Assembly: GCF_035978755.1 (NCBI RefSeq)
Contig: NZ_CP108414.1
Location: 5,952,001-6,016,000 of the forward strand
DNA: 64,000 nucleotides
Source: Streptomyces sp. NBC_01298
GTDB taxonomy: Bacteria; Actinomycetota; Actinomycetes; Streptomycetales; Streptomycetaceae
Reading direction: 5' to 3'
Shown here: positions 8,545 to 16,169 of the stretch, in pieces
Layout of the letters: every line of letters starts with the position of its first letter
Position numbering within the stretch: the first letter of the stretch is position 1
Position numbers and translations under genes: made by a program
The notes under the pieces: generated by a model
Databases searched by the model: none
What the model was told of the DNA's origin: nothing
Seen by the model: the letters and a program-made list of their open reading frames with translations, nothing else

Positions 8545-9488
8545 CGCGGGCCACCCCAGTCGGCGGTGACGTTCGGGACGCTGGTGCTCACGCCGGGGAG
8601 GTTCATGTCCTCCAGCAGGTGGGTGATCACCGTCAGCAGGTCCCAGCGGTTGGGGTGCTCGTACGAGAGCTCGCGGGTGGCCGCCATGACCTCCGCCAGC
8701 GCGATCTCCTCGCCCGCGGCCCGGCGTGCGGCGAGCTCGCCGGGGGCGCCCGGCACGTCGAGGAGCCGCTTCCAGCTGAGCCCGAAGTCGAAGTCGTGTA
8801 CCGGGTGCGTGCGTTCGAGCGTGTCGAATGCGGCGAGCACTTCGGGGAGGGCGTCGTGGTCGCCGAGGATGCGCTCGCGCATCAGCGCACGGCGGTCGTC
8901 GTCGCACAGGACGGCGATCTCCCGGAAGACATCGATGGTCTCGTCCGAGCAGTGCATGAAGTTGAACAGGCCGTTGACCACGCCCAGCTGGTGGCGCAGG
9001 TGCTCGGGATGGCGCTGGTCAGGGTCCGCCGGGCCCTTGAGTGAGTTGAGGCGGATGGCGGCGGGCATCCGGCCGGGCTGCCACTCGGTGTCCCTCAGGA
9101 CCAGGCAGACCGTGTCGGCGGTGGGCAGGATCAGGTCCATCGCCTCGACCCGGTCACGGGTGGCGATGTTGAAGTGGTGACGCCAGACCTCCCGGATGGT
9201 CTGCCGGCCGTGCCGGAAGACCACCACGTCGACCGGCCGGAATCCGGCGCCGGCCAGGGCCTGGACCGCGGGGCGCAGCCGGCGGCCCGCGGTGGCTTCG
9301 GCCTTGAGCATGCACAGCGTGATGCCGAGCATCCGCGGCAGGTCCCCGCCGAAGGTCCAGCAGCTCTCCCGGAAGTACTGCTCCAGGGAGTAGATCCGCG
9401 CCTTCTCCGGAGACCAGGTGACCTGGCCGAGGATCTCCTGGTCGACTTCGCTGAGCCGTTCCTGGTCTGGCATTGCATCGGACAGCAC
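8541..9488 (-). CDS. Nucleoside-diphosphate-kinase-fold protein 1
   Basis: A 315-residue protein (GTG start at 9488; a later ATG at 9473 is possible) containing an NDK-like core. CMLKAEA matches the NDK strand that ends in the nucleotide-binding lysine. Further on, LRHQLGVVNGLFNFMHCSDETIDVFREIAV aligns with the NDK region RGDF...GRNxxHGSDS...EISLF, with the phosphate-accepting histidine and its Asn retained. About 90 residues before and 100 after the core are extra and are shared with the paralogue at 10540. This is twice the length of a normal NDK (about 140). It probably transfers a phosphoryl group, perhaps onto a pathway substrate. Confidence 0.65.
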   Translation of the reverse strand: MLSDAMPDQERLSEVDQEILGQVTWSPEKARIYSLEQYFRESCWTFGGDLPRMLGITLCMLKAEATAGRRLRPAVQALAGAGFRPVDVVVFRHGRQTIREVWRHHFNIATRDRVEAMDLILPTADTVCLVLRDTEWQPGRMPAAIRLNSLKGPADPDQRHPEHLRHQLGVVNGLFNFMHCSDETIDVFREIAVLCDDDRRALMRERILGDHDALPEVLAAFDTLERTHPVHDFDFGLSWKRLLDVPGAPGELAARRAAGEEIALAEVMAATRELSYEHPNRWDLLTVITHLLEDMNLPGVSTSVPNVTADWGGPR

Positions 9489-9505
9489 GTGTGCTTTCCC
9501 TCTCT

Positions 9506-10543
9506 TCAGGACACCGGTGCCGCGCTGGACGGCAATCCGTGGGCAGCGGGCCGGCCATCGAGGGCCTCGGCGAGGAAGTCGACTTCCGCCCGGCGCTGGT
9601 AGCCGTTGGGCTCGGCGTGCCCGGCGAACGGCCATACACCGATCTGTTTCGGTCCGGCGTAGTGGTGGTAGGTCGTGGCGACGGAGGATGGGGAACAGAC
9701 CTGGTCCCGCAGCGCGAGGGAGAACAGCGCCGGGCAGCTGGCGCGTTCGGCCAGGGGGATCCCGTCGAAGTAGGCCAGCGTCTCCAGGGCCCGTCCGGCG
9801 TGCTGCGGATGGAACTGGCAGAACCGCAGCAACTCACGGTAGGGCTGACGGTCCGGGAGCCGGTCGGGGCCGGTCACATCGCACAGGAACGGGGACTCCA
9901 CCAGGGCCGCGGCCACCTCTTCGTGCAGGGCCGCCGCGGCCAGGGCCAGCAGGCCGCCCTGGCTGCATCCGGACACGGCGACGCGGCGCGGATCCACCGC
10001 AGGGTGCGCGAGGGCGGTGTCCACCGCGCGCACGGCGTCGACGTAGGCGTCCCGGTAGTAGTACTGGGCAGGGTCCAGCAGGCCGCGGGTGACGAAGCCG
10101 GGTATGTGGGGGTGAGTCTGGCCCACCGGATCGGGGGTGTCCCCCGGACGCAGGTTGGCGCCGCCCTGGCCACGAGTGTCGACGACCAGGGTGGCCCGGC
10201 CGACCGCGGGCCACAGCAGCCAGTCCAACGGCGCTCCGCGTCCCTCGCCGTAGCCGAGGAACTGCACCACGCACGAGACGGGCGGCTGATCGGCGGCCGC
10301 GGCGCCGGCGGTGGCCGCCGGATGCCCGGGCACGATCAGCCAGGCCGCGATGCGGTGGCCGCGTGAGCCCGCGAAGGACACGTCGTGCACGGTCGCGGCC
10401 GTCAGCGCGGTGGGCACCGGCGTGAACACCGGGTCCAGCGGGTGCACCGCCTCGGCCAGGGTGTCCTGCCAGAAGGCGTCGAAATCGGCGGGGGTCCGGT
10501 GCGAGGACCGGAGTCCGGCGAGTGCGGTGGGAAGCCCGTTCAC
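9506..10543 (-). CDS. Acetyl-xylan-esterase-family alpha/beta hydrolase
   Basis: A 345-residue alpha/beta hydrolase of the AXE1 / cephalosporin-C deacetylase family. The nucleophile elbow is VSGCSQGG near residue 190, the acid lies in the SLALRDQVCSP segment, and the catalytic histidine is in PFAGHAEPNG. An early QFLGYGEGRG motif forms the oxyanion region. Family members remove acetyl or other small acyl groups, so a deacylation of a protected intermediate is plausible. It lies between two NDK-fold paralogues and its GTG start overlaps the stop of the upstream one. No signal peptide is seen, so it acts in the cytoplasm. Confidence 0.75.
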   Translation of the reverse strand: MNGLPTALAGLRSSHRTPADFDAFWQDTLAEAVHPLDPVFTPVPTALTAATVHDVSFAGSRGHRIAAWLIVPGHPAATAGAAAADQPPVSCVVQFLGYGEGRGAPLDWLLWPAVGRATLVVDTRGQGGANLRPGDTPDPVGQTHPHIPGFVTRGLLDPAQYYYRDAYVDAVRAVDTALAHPAVDPRRVAVSGCSQGGLLALAAAALHEEVAAALVESPFLCDVTGPDRLPDRQPYRELLRFCQFHPQHAGRALETLAYFDGIPLAERASCPALFSLALRDQVCSPSSVATTYHHYAGPKQIGVWPFAGHAEPNGYQRRAEVDFLAEALDGRPAAHGLPSSAAPVS

Positions 10544-11508
10544 GCAGTGACCGCCGGGGCGTTCTGCCAGGAGGCGAGCAGCACGTTGGGGAAGATGCGG
10601 CCGATGCCCGGTTCGTTGAAGCGCAGGGTGTTCGTCAGCAGGCTGAGCAGGTCCCAGTGCGCACCGGGGCCGTCCGCGCCCGCGCGGATCGCCGCGGCGA
10701 TCAGGTGTACGGGGATGGGCCGGCCCGCGGCGGCCCGTACCATCTCGCCCGCGGGTCCCGGGGAAGCGGCCAGCCGTCGCAGGCTGTTGTCCAGGTCGAG
10801 GTCGTGCGCGGGAACCTCGGCCTCCAGGGCCTCGAAGGCCGCGAGGGCCTCGGGCACCGCGTCGAACGCGGCCCGGACCCTCGTCCGCAGCAGCTGGCGG
10901 CGCTCCTCGTCGCAGACGATGGCGATCTCTCGCATCACGTCGATCGGCTCGTCGGAGGTGTGGGTGAAGTTGAACAGGCCGTTGACGGCGCCCAGTCGGC
11001 TGCGCAGGTGTCCGGGAAGGCGCTGCGCCGGGTCGGACGGGCCCTTGAGCGCGGTCAGCCGGACGGAGGCGGGGACGCTGTCCGGGGTCCACCGTTCGTC
11101 GCGCAGGACCAGCATCACGGAATCGCAGGTGCCGAGGACCAGGTCCATCGCGTCGATCCGCTCGCGGCTGGCGAAGTTCAGCTGGAAGCGCCAGGTCTCG
11201 CGGACGGTGAGCCGGTCGTGCCGGAACCGGACCACGTCGACGGGACGAAAGCCGTTGTCGCTCAGGGCCTCCAGGGCCTGGTGGTAGCGCCGGCCGGCCG
11301 CGGCCTCGGGCTTGAGCACGCACAGGGTGGTGCGCAGGACGTCGTCGAGGTCGTTGCCGAAGAGCCAACTGCTCTCGCGGAAGTAGTTGTCCACCGCGTA
11401 CAGCCGCTCCTTGGCCGCCGAGCGCGTCACCGTCCGCACCAGGGCGGGTGGGATGTCGTGGAGGATTTCAGAGGTGGCTGCCGTACCGAGGCTGCTGTCT
11501 GTGGTCAC
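10540..11508 (-). CDS. Nucleoside-diphosphate-kinase-fold protein 2
   Basis: A 322-residue paralogue of the protein at 8541, alignable along its whole length. LCVLKPEAA keeps the nucleotide-binding lysine strand and is closer to the classical VKPDG. LRSRLGAVNGLFNFTHTSDEPIDVMREIAI keeps the active-site Asn and His. The N-terminal extension (ERLYAVDNYFRESSWLFG) and C-terminal extension (HDLDLDNSLRRL and onward) match the paralogue. The two may form a hetero-oligomer or act on successive phosphates. Start GTG at 11508, 35 bases after the diiron oxygenase gene. Confidence 0.65.
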   Translation of the reverse strand: MTTDSSLGTAATSEILHDIPPALVRTVTRSAAKERLYAVDNYFRESSWLFGNDLDDVLRTTLCVLKPEAAAGRRYHQALEALSDNGFRPVDVVRFRHDRLTVRETWRFQLNFASRERIDAMDLVLGTCDSVMLVLRDERWTPDSVPASVRLTALKGPSDPAQRLPGHLRSRLGAVNGLFNFTHTSDEPIDVMREIAIVCDEERRQLLRTRVRAAFDAVPEALAAFEALEAEVPAHDLDLDNSLRRLAASPGPAGEMVRAAAGRPIPVHLIAAAIRAGADGPGAHWDLLSLLTNTLRFNEPGIGRIFPNVLLASWQNAPAVTA

Positions 11509-11543
11509 CGCGGTGCGGTCCTTCCGGTTCGTTCGTTCGGGAC

Positions 11544-12524
11544 TCACAGGGGGAGCCCGTTGGTCAGTCCTGCCGCGTGGAACGCGTCGAGGGTCCCCGG
11601 GTCGTCCAGGGCGCCGATCTCGGCGAAGTAGCGGACGGTGGTGCGGCCGGCTTCGGCGATGGAGGCCCGGACGGCCAGGGGCGGGTACGACTCCGCCAGC
11701 ACGGCTTCCGTCTGCGAGGTGCTGAGGCCGGCCGCGAGCAGGGAGCGGGCCACTGCCGGGTAGTCCGGCTCGAGGAAGATCGTGACCAGCTCGGGCAGCC
11801 AGGGCCCGAGCAGCCGCCGCTGCCGCGGGCTCAGGGAGTGCCAGAAGTACTTGAGCACGCTGCGGAAGTAGGCGTGGTGCTTGCCCTCGTCCTCCGCGTG
11901 GTCGCGGACCAGGTCGCGTACGGCCGCCGGCAGTCTGCGGTCCTGCGGGAGATCGGCGAGGATCGCCGAGATCAGCGTCTCGCTGACGATGCAGAAGGCG
12001 AGGGACTGAGCACCGCGCAGCTCGGGTTCCATGAGCGCGCGCAGCTCCTCCAGCCTCCGCAGGAACGTGGGTTCCACCGTGCGGAGGGGGATTCCGGTTT
12101 CCGCCGCGACCTGGGTCATCAGGTCGTGGGAGAACTGTGCGTGCCACGCCTCGTCCGTCGAGATCTTGAAGGCGTCCTCGCGCATGGCGGGGCTCAGGTT
12201 CAGATCGTCCCGGCCCCGGCTGAGGTCCACGGTCACGGGAAGTACCGCGACGGATTCGAGTTCGGTCGTGAAGTGCAGGTAGTGGAAGAGACGTTCCACG
12301 AGCACGCGGTGCACAGTACCGGGCGCGGCCTCGCGCACGATCGGGTGGGACACCGCGGGAACCAGCTCGGGCGGAAAGTACACCTCGTATTCGGCCGACT
12401 GCGAAAGCATTCGGCGCGGCTTGATGCGCACACTCGCACGCTGGTCCCAATTGCCGAATTTGCTCTGGTATTCGTCAGCTACCACAGACTCCGGGCGCGC
12501 AAAGATTGACCGTTTTGCGGACAT
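11544..12524 (-). CDS. AurF-type non-haem diiron N-oxygenase
   Basis: A 326-residue protein of the AurF / p-aminobenzoate N-oxygenase family. All metal-ligand segments are visible: a Glu in HFTTELES, ExxH in TDEAWHAQF, a Glu in IVSETLISA, and HxxxExxH in RDHAEDEGKHHAYF. Such enzymes oxidise an amine to hydroxylamine, nitroso or nitro, or perform related oxygenations. It is the first gene of the leftward operon. I chose the ATG at 12524, preceded by AGGG and by a good promoter at 12533-12561. A TTG at 12557 would overlap that promoter. The Bfd-like protein encoded across the divergent promoter could feed it electrons (inference). Confidence 0.8.
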   Translation of the reverse strand: MSAKRSIFARPESVVADEYQSKFGNWDQRASVRIKPRRMLSQSAEYEVYFPPELVPAVSHPIVREAAPGTVHRVLVERLFHYLHFTTELESVAVLPVTVDLSRGRDDLNLSPAMREDAFKISTDEAWHAQFSHDLMTQVAAETGIPLRTVEPTFLRRLEELRALMEPELRGAQSLAFCIVSETLISAILADLPQDRRLPAAVRDLVRDHAEDEGKHHAYFRSVLKYFWHSLSPRQRRLLGPWLPELVTIFLEPDYPAVARSLLAAGLSTSQTEAVLAESYPPLAVRASIAEAGRTTVRYFAEIGALDDPGTLDAFHAAGLTNGLPL

Positions 12525-12532
12525 GACATCCG

Positions 12533-12561
12533 ACCCTAGATCAAGTGCCACCGACAAGCAA
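12533..12561 (-). promoter_or_regulatory. Candidate promoter of the diiron-oxygenase operon
   Basis: On the minus strand TTGCTT (12561-12556) and TAGGGT (12538-12533) are separated by 17 bases, a good match to streptomycete vegetative promoters. The -10 ends eight bases before the ATG at 12524, so the mRNA would have almost no leader. Confidence 0.5.
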
Positions 12562-12715
12562 AGCCAAAAGTTGCGGTGGTTTGCCGCAGAAAAGGGAGCC
12601 CCGGGCCCCTTCCTGTTTCAATGGGGTGTACACGACTTCCCGCGAAAAACTGGACAGAGCGGACGGATCGATCCGTTGATATTCGGCCACCGGTTTCCGC
12701 CATGGCCGAAAATTT

Positions 12716-12760
12716 CTTTGTATCTGCGGTTGACCTGCGCGTTGTTTGCGGGATACAAAG
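12716..12760. promoter_or_regulatory. Inverted repeat in the divergent intergenic region
   Basis: CTTTGTATC (12716-12724) and GATACAAAG (12752-12760) are perfect 9-base inverted arms with a 27-base spacer. The right arm overlaps the candidate -10 of the peptide operon. This looks like a regulator site controlling one or both divergent operons. The AT-rich 12525-12969 gap holds no gene on either strand that I can support. Confidence 0.4.
12730..12759 (+). promoter_or_regulatory. Candidate promoter of the peptide operon
   Basis: TTGACC (12730-12735) and TACAAA (12754-12759) are 18 bases apart. This is the best -35/-10 pair upstream of the 22-aa peptide gene and would give a leader of about 200 bases. 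The leader contains two near-identical 11-base direct repeats, GGTTTGCGCTG (12845-12855) and GGTTTACGCTG (12882-12892), 37 bases apart. A closer promoter between them and the gene cannot be excluded. Confidence 0.35.
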
Positions 12761-12951
12761 TTGATCAAGCGGGTTCGGAGCTAGAGCCGAACTCACTGGT
12801 ACGGGGGTACCCAGCGTCGCACCACTGCTCTTACAGGCGGTGCGGGTTTGCGCTGACGAACATATTCCGTTAAGCCGCGGCGGTTTACGCTGTGGTGCGA
12901 TGCGGTTGCAGTCAGTGCACCCACGCGGAATTGGCCCCTCCGAATCTTGCC

Positions 12952-12964
12952 AAGGAGGAGGTGA
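12952..12964 (+). promoter_or_regulatory. Very strong ribosome binding site of the peptide gene
   Basis: AAGGAGGAGGTGA contains two overlapping full Shine-Dalgarno matches, five bases before the ATG at 12970. It is the best ribosome binding site seen in the biosynthetic region. It fixes the start of the 22-codon gene and predicts high expression. Confidence 0.8.
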
Positions 12965-12969
12965 AAGTC

Positions 12970-13038
12970 ATGAAGAAGTACATCAAGCCGTCCGCCAAGA
13001 AGGTGGGCACGGGCACCATCCTTTCGAACGGCGTCTGA
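12970..13038 (+). CDS. 22-residue lasso-leader-like precursor or carrier peptide
   Basis: This 22-codon gene has a near-perfect ribosome binding site and is followed ten bases later by a strong hairpin. The peptide is basic (KK at 2-3, KK at 10-11). Tyr4, Pro7, Ala9, Gly13 and Ser19 fall at offsets 0, 3, 5, 9 and 15, exactly the spacing of the lasso-leader motif YxxPxLxxxGxxxxxT recognised by PqqD-like proteins, with Ala for Leu and Ser for Thr. In a lasso precursor the core begins two residues after that last position. Here that is Gly21, and only Val22 follows before the stop. The gene heads an operon encoding an Asn-synthetase-like enzyme and a PqqD-like protein. I infer a leader acting as carrier or scaffold. 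No homologue is known to me. Confidence 0.75.
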   Translation: MKKYIKPSAKKVGTGTILSNGV

Positions 13039-13047
13039 TGAGCCGTT

Positions 13048-13080
13048 GTGCGTCACGCCCGGGATCCGGGCGTGACGCAC
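13048..13080 (+). terminator. Hairpin between peptide gene and Asn-synthetase gene
   Basis: A perfect 15-base stem (13048-13062 with 13066-13080) closes a 3-base loop, ten bases after the peptide stop codon. No U-tract follows, but such stems terminate or stabilise transcripts in Streptomyces. It would make the peptide mRNA more abundant than the enzyme mRNA, as is common for ribosomal-peptide precursors. Confidence 0.7.
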
Positions 13081-13164
13081 ATTTCGGTACTCAATTCAGT
13101 TCATTCGGGACTCCTTATGGGGAGCCCATGTTTGTGTTTTTTCTGTGATTACGGGGTGTGGAAA

Positions 13165-15381
13165 ATGTGCGGCATCGCTGGTGTGGCCCGGATTGACGGG
13201 AACGCCCTGCCCGAGGAAGCCGGCGGCCTTCTGGAGGCATTCGCCCGCACACTCGCCCACCGAGGCCCCGACGACCGCCGGCTGCTGTGCGACGGGCCCG
13301 TGGGGATGGCCTTCAACAGGCTCTCGCTGGTGAACCCCGAGAACGGCGCCCAGCCCCTGGTCAGCGCCGACGGCAACGTCGTCCTGATCGCCAACGGCGA
13401 GGTCTACAACCACCGGGAGCTCGCCGCGGGACTGCCCTCCGGCACCCGCCTGAGCACCGGCTCCGACTGCGAAGTCCTGCTCTACCTCTACCAGCGCGAC
13501 GGGCTGCGCTTCCTCGACCGGGTGAACGGCATGTTCGCCTTCGTCCTGTGGGACCGCGCACGCAACATCCTGCTGATGGCCCGGGACCGCTTCGGGATCA
13601 AGCCGCTCTACTACCACCGGGACAACGAGCGCATCGTCTTCGGCTCGGAGATCAAGGCGCTGTTCGCGGACGGCGCCACCCCGCGTCGCATCGACTGGAC
13701 CCGCGCGCTCAGCGAGTACGACATGAACGCCACGCCGGCGTTCGTCCACGGCCGCGTCACCACCTGGTTCGAAGACATCCAGCTCGTCGCGCCCGGCACG
13801 ATCCTGCAGATCCGGCTCCAGGACGGCGCGACGACCGAGCACCGCTACTGGGAACTGCCCGGTCCCGACGGCGATTCCGACATGACGGACGAGGACTACG
13901 TCGAGACCTTCCGCGACCTGCTCGCCGCCTCCGTCGCCGACTGCGCCACCGCCGATACCGACCTCGGCCTCTTCCTCAGCGGCGGCATCGACTCGGCCGC
14001 CGTCGCGGCACTGGCCCCGGGCAACGGCTTGCAGACCTTCACCGCGCTGACGCCCGGCACGGTCCTCAACGGTGACGCGCACGGCGGTCACCGGACCGCC
14101 GAACTGCTCGGCCTGCGCAACCACCAGGTGCTCATCGGCTCCGACCGCGTGCCCAGCCCGCAGGAATGGCGCGACCTGGTGTGGCTGGCGGAGACGCCGA
14201 TGACCGGCCCCGAGGTCTTCTACAAGTTCGAGATGCACCGCTTCGCCCGGCAGAACTTCCCCGAGATCAAGGGCATGCTGCTCGGCGCCGCCGCCGACGA
14301 GATCAATGGCGGCTACATACCCAACTTCGCCGGTGAGGGCGGAGACTGGACCGACTTCGAGTCCAACCTCCGTGATCTGCACCGGCGCCAGGCGCTGGAG
14401 CGCAACCCGAAACTCGGCCACTGGTGGGAGCACGAGGGCGTTCCGCTGCTCAATGACGCGGCGATCGACCCCGCGTCCCCGTACGCGGGCGACCACTACG
14501 CCGGATACTTCGCCTGGCAGTACCGCACCCTCGAGCAGTACAACGTCTGGCACGAGGACCGAACTGCCGCGGGCAACGGGGTCGAGGCCCGAGTGCCGTT
14601 CCTCGACCACCGCCTCGTCGAGCTCGTCGCCCGGATTCCCGCCCACCGCCGCTCCGCACTGCTGTGGGACAAGCGGATCGTGCGCGACGCGATGAAGGGC
14701 ATCCTCCCCGAGGAGATCCGCACCCGCCCCAAGGGCTACTTCTTCTATGGCGAGGGCGCCCGCCACACCAACCGCGCCCTCACCACCATGCTCGCGCAGG
14801 ACGGTGCCGCCCTGCTGGAGCAAGCGCTCTCCAGCGACAACGCCCGCCGCTACCTCAACGCCGACGGCCTGCGCACCGCGCTCGACCGGCTCACCCACAG
14901 TCCGAGCACCGGAAGCATCGAACTGCTCCTGCGGATCGTCAACCTCGGCCTGCTGGAAGGCATGACGGCGGAGCTGCCGTCACCCCCGTCGCAGGCGGCC
15001 GCTCGCCCCAAGCCGGTGGAACTGATCGTCGACGACTGGGAGCGCAGCGCCCCGCAGATCATCGCCCAGGTGGTCGCGGAGCCGGATCTCGACCAGGAGA
15101 CGGTGTACACCCTCGCCGACGGCGTACTGCTCGCCACGGTGCCGGCCGAGCCGGACAGCTGGTTCCTCGTCGTCGACGGCAGCTTCGAATACGAGATCTC
15201 GGCAGTCGACGACGCGGGTTGGCTCGCTCTCCTGCGGACCCTCGACGGAACCCTGACCCTGGCCCAGGTGCTGGAAAAGACGGACGGCCGCCTCGACGAC
15301 GTCGCCGAACTGTTCCAAGAGGCCATGGCCGTCGGCGTGATCACCGCGAAGCCCGGGACCGAGGAGCCGGTGCAGCGATGA
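13165..15381 (+). CDS. Glutamine-dependent Asn-synthetase-like amidotransferase with extra C-terminal domain
   Basis: A 738-residue AsnB-family protein. Residues 1-210 are a glutaminase domain with the nucleophile Cys2 (MCGIAG), AFNRLSL and NGEVYNH. Residues 240-600 are the synthetase domain with the pyrophosphate loop FLSGGIDSAA near 268-277 and the ARVPFLD segment. A family member would adenylate a carboxylate and amidate it with glutamine-derived ammonia. About 125 further residues (612-738) end in a segment resembling a small winged helix (LLRTLDGTLTLAQVLEKT...FQEAMAVGVI), perhaps a peptide-binding domain. Lasso cyclases share the synthetase fold but do not act by glutamine-dependent amidation. 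The likely substrate is the 22-aa peptide, its C-terminal carboxylate or a product carboxylate. Start: ATG at 13165, because Cys2 must be N-terminal. Confidence 0.85.
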   Translation: MCGIAGVARIDGNALPEEAGGLLEAFARTLAHRGPDDRRLLCDGPVGMAFNRLSLVNPENGAQPLVSADGNVVLIANGEVYNHRELAAGLPSGTRLSTGSDCEVLLYLYQRDGLRFLDRVNGMFAFVLWDRARNILLMARDRFGIKPLYYHRDNERIVFGSEIKALFADGATPRRIDWTRALSEYDMNATPAFVHGRVTTWFEDIQLVAPGTILQIRLQDGATTEHRYWELPGPDGDSDMTDEDYVETFRDLLAASVADCATADTDLGLFLSGGIDSAAVAALAPGNGLQTFTALTPGTVLNGDAHGGHRTAELLGLRNHQVLIGSDRVPSPQEWRDLVWLAETPMTGPEVFYKFEMHRFARQNFPEIKGMLLGAAADEINGGYIPNFAGEGGDWTDFESNLRDLHRRQALERNPKLGHWWEHEGVPLLNDAAIDPASPYAGDHYAGYFAWQYRTLEQYNVWHEDRTAAGNGVEARVPFLDHRLVELVARIPAHRRSALLWDKRIVRDAMKGILPEEIRTRPKGYFFYGEGARHTNRALTTMLAQDGAALLEQALSSDNARRYLNADGLRTALDRLTHSPSTGSIELLLRIVNLGLLEGMTAELPSPPSQAAARPKPVELIVDDWERSAPQIIAQVVAEPDLDQETVYTLADGVLLATVPAEPDSWFLVVDGSFEYEISAVDDAGWLALLRTLDGTLTLAQVLEKTDGRLDDVAELFQEAMAVGVITAKPGTEEPVQR

Positions 15382-16169
15382 GTACGGCGCCCCCGGCCTC
15401 CGCGGAGGCCGGCCGCACGGGTTTCCTGGCCCGCGCCTTCGACCGTACGGCCTGGCCTCCGCGAGGCGTCCGGCTGCTGTCGGCGGCCGTGATGGCGGTC
15501 TTCTCCGCGGCCCTCTGGTGGCAGGGCGGTTCCTGGCGCGCGGCCGCCGTGCTGGTCGGCGTGGACGCGCTGGCCGGACTGCTGCCCTGGCGGATGCCCC
15601 GGACCCTGCGCACCGGAGCGGCCTACTGGAGCGAGAACGCGATCGCCCTCGCCGTGCCGATCGCCTTCATCGCGTACTCCGCGGGCACCGGGGCGGACTG
15701 GCTCACGCAGGGCACCTCCTGGTGGTGGTACGCGGTGGCGCTCGCCTTGGACGCGGGGCTGCTGCTGGCCGGAGGCATGGACTTCCGCCTGCTGTTCTCC
15801 GGGGACCTGGCCTTCCTGATGGGGCCGAGCACACCGCTCCAGGCCAGGACCAGAGCGACCACGGGGACCCTGGCGCCCTTCGGAGAGGAGGCGCTGTACC
15901 GGTCGGTGGCCGTCACCGTGGCGGGGCCCGCCGGCCTCGTGACCTCGCTGCTGGGCGCCGCCGCCTTCATCGCCCGCCATCACGTCGGGGACAGCCGGTG
16001 GCGCAAGGCCCCGCGCGTCCTGGCGGTGGAGCTGCTGGCCGCGCTGTCCCTGCTGGGCCTGGTGGCCCTGTCGGGCTCCGTCTATCCGGCGCTGTTGGCG
16101 CACTTGGTCAACAACGCACCGTCCGTACTGCTCGAGCTTCAGCGCTCAGAGAAGGAGAGCCATGGCTGA
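15378..16169 (+). CDS. CPBP (CAAX/Abi-type) membrane protease
   Basis: A 263-residue membrane protein with about six hydrophobic segments. The CPBP motifs are in order: EEALYR near 170-175 (EExxxR), FIARHHV near 197 (FxxxH) and HLVNN near 241 (HxxxN). These intramembrane metalloproteases process peptides or give bacteriocin immunity. In this operon it is the only evident protease, so it could release or trim the 22-aa peptide conjugate in place of the missing lasso leader protease. Its ATG overlaps the stop of the upstream gene (ATGA) and its end overlaps the next gene by 8 bases. Confidence 0.75.
   Translation: MSTAPPASAEAGRTGFLARAFDRTAWPPRGVRLLSAAVMAVFSAALWWQGGSWRAAAVLVGVDALAGLLPWRMPRTLRTGAAYWSENAIALAVPIAFIAYSAGTGADWLTQGTSWWWYAVALALDAGLLLAGGMDFRLLFSGDLAFLMGPSTPLQARTRATTGTLAPFGEEALYRSVAVTVAGPAGLVTSLLGAAAFIARHHVGDSRWRKAPRVLAVELLAALSLLGLVALSGSVYPALLAHLVNNAPSVLLELQRSEKESHG

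Noticed and set aside
12524..12557. TTG start at 12557 for the diiron oxygenase
   Set aside because: It would lie inside the best promoter, and the ATG at 12524 has a suitable upstream AGGG.
13165..15381. Housekeeping asparagine synthetase
   Set aside because: It has about 125 extra C-terminal residues and sits in a coupled operon behind a leader-like peptide and before a CPBP protease and PqqD-like protein.
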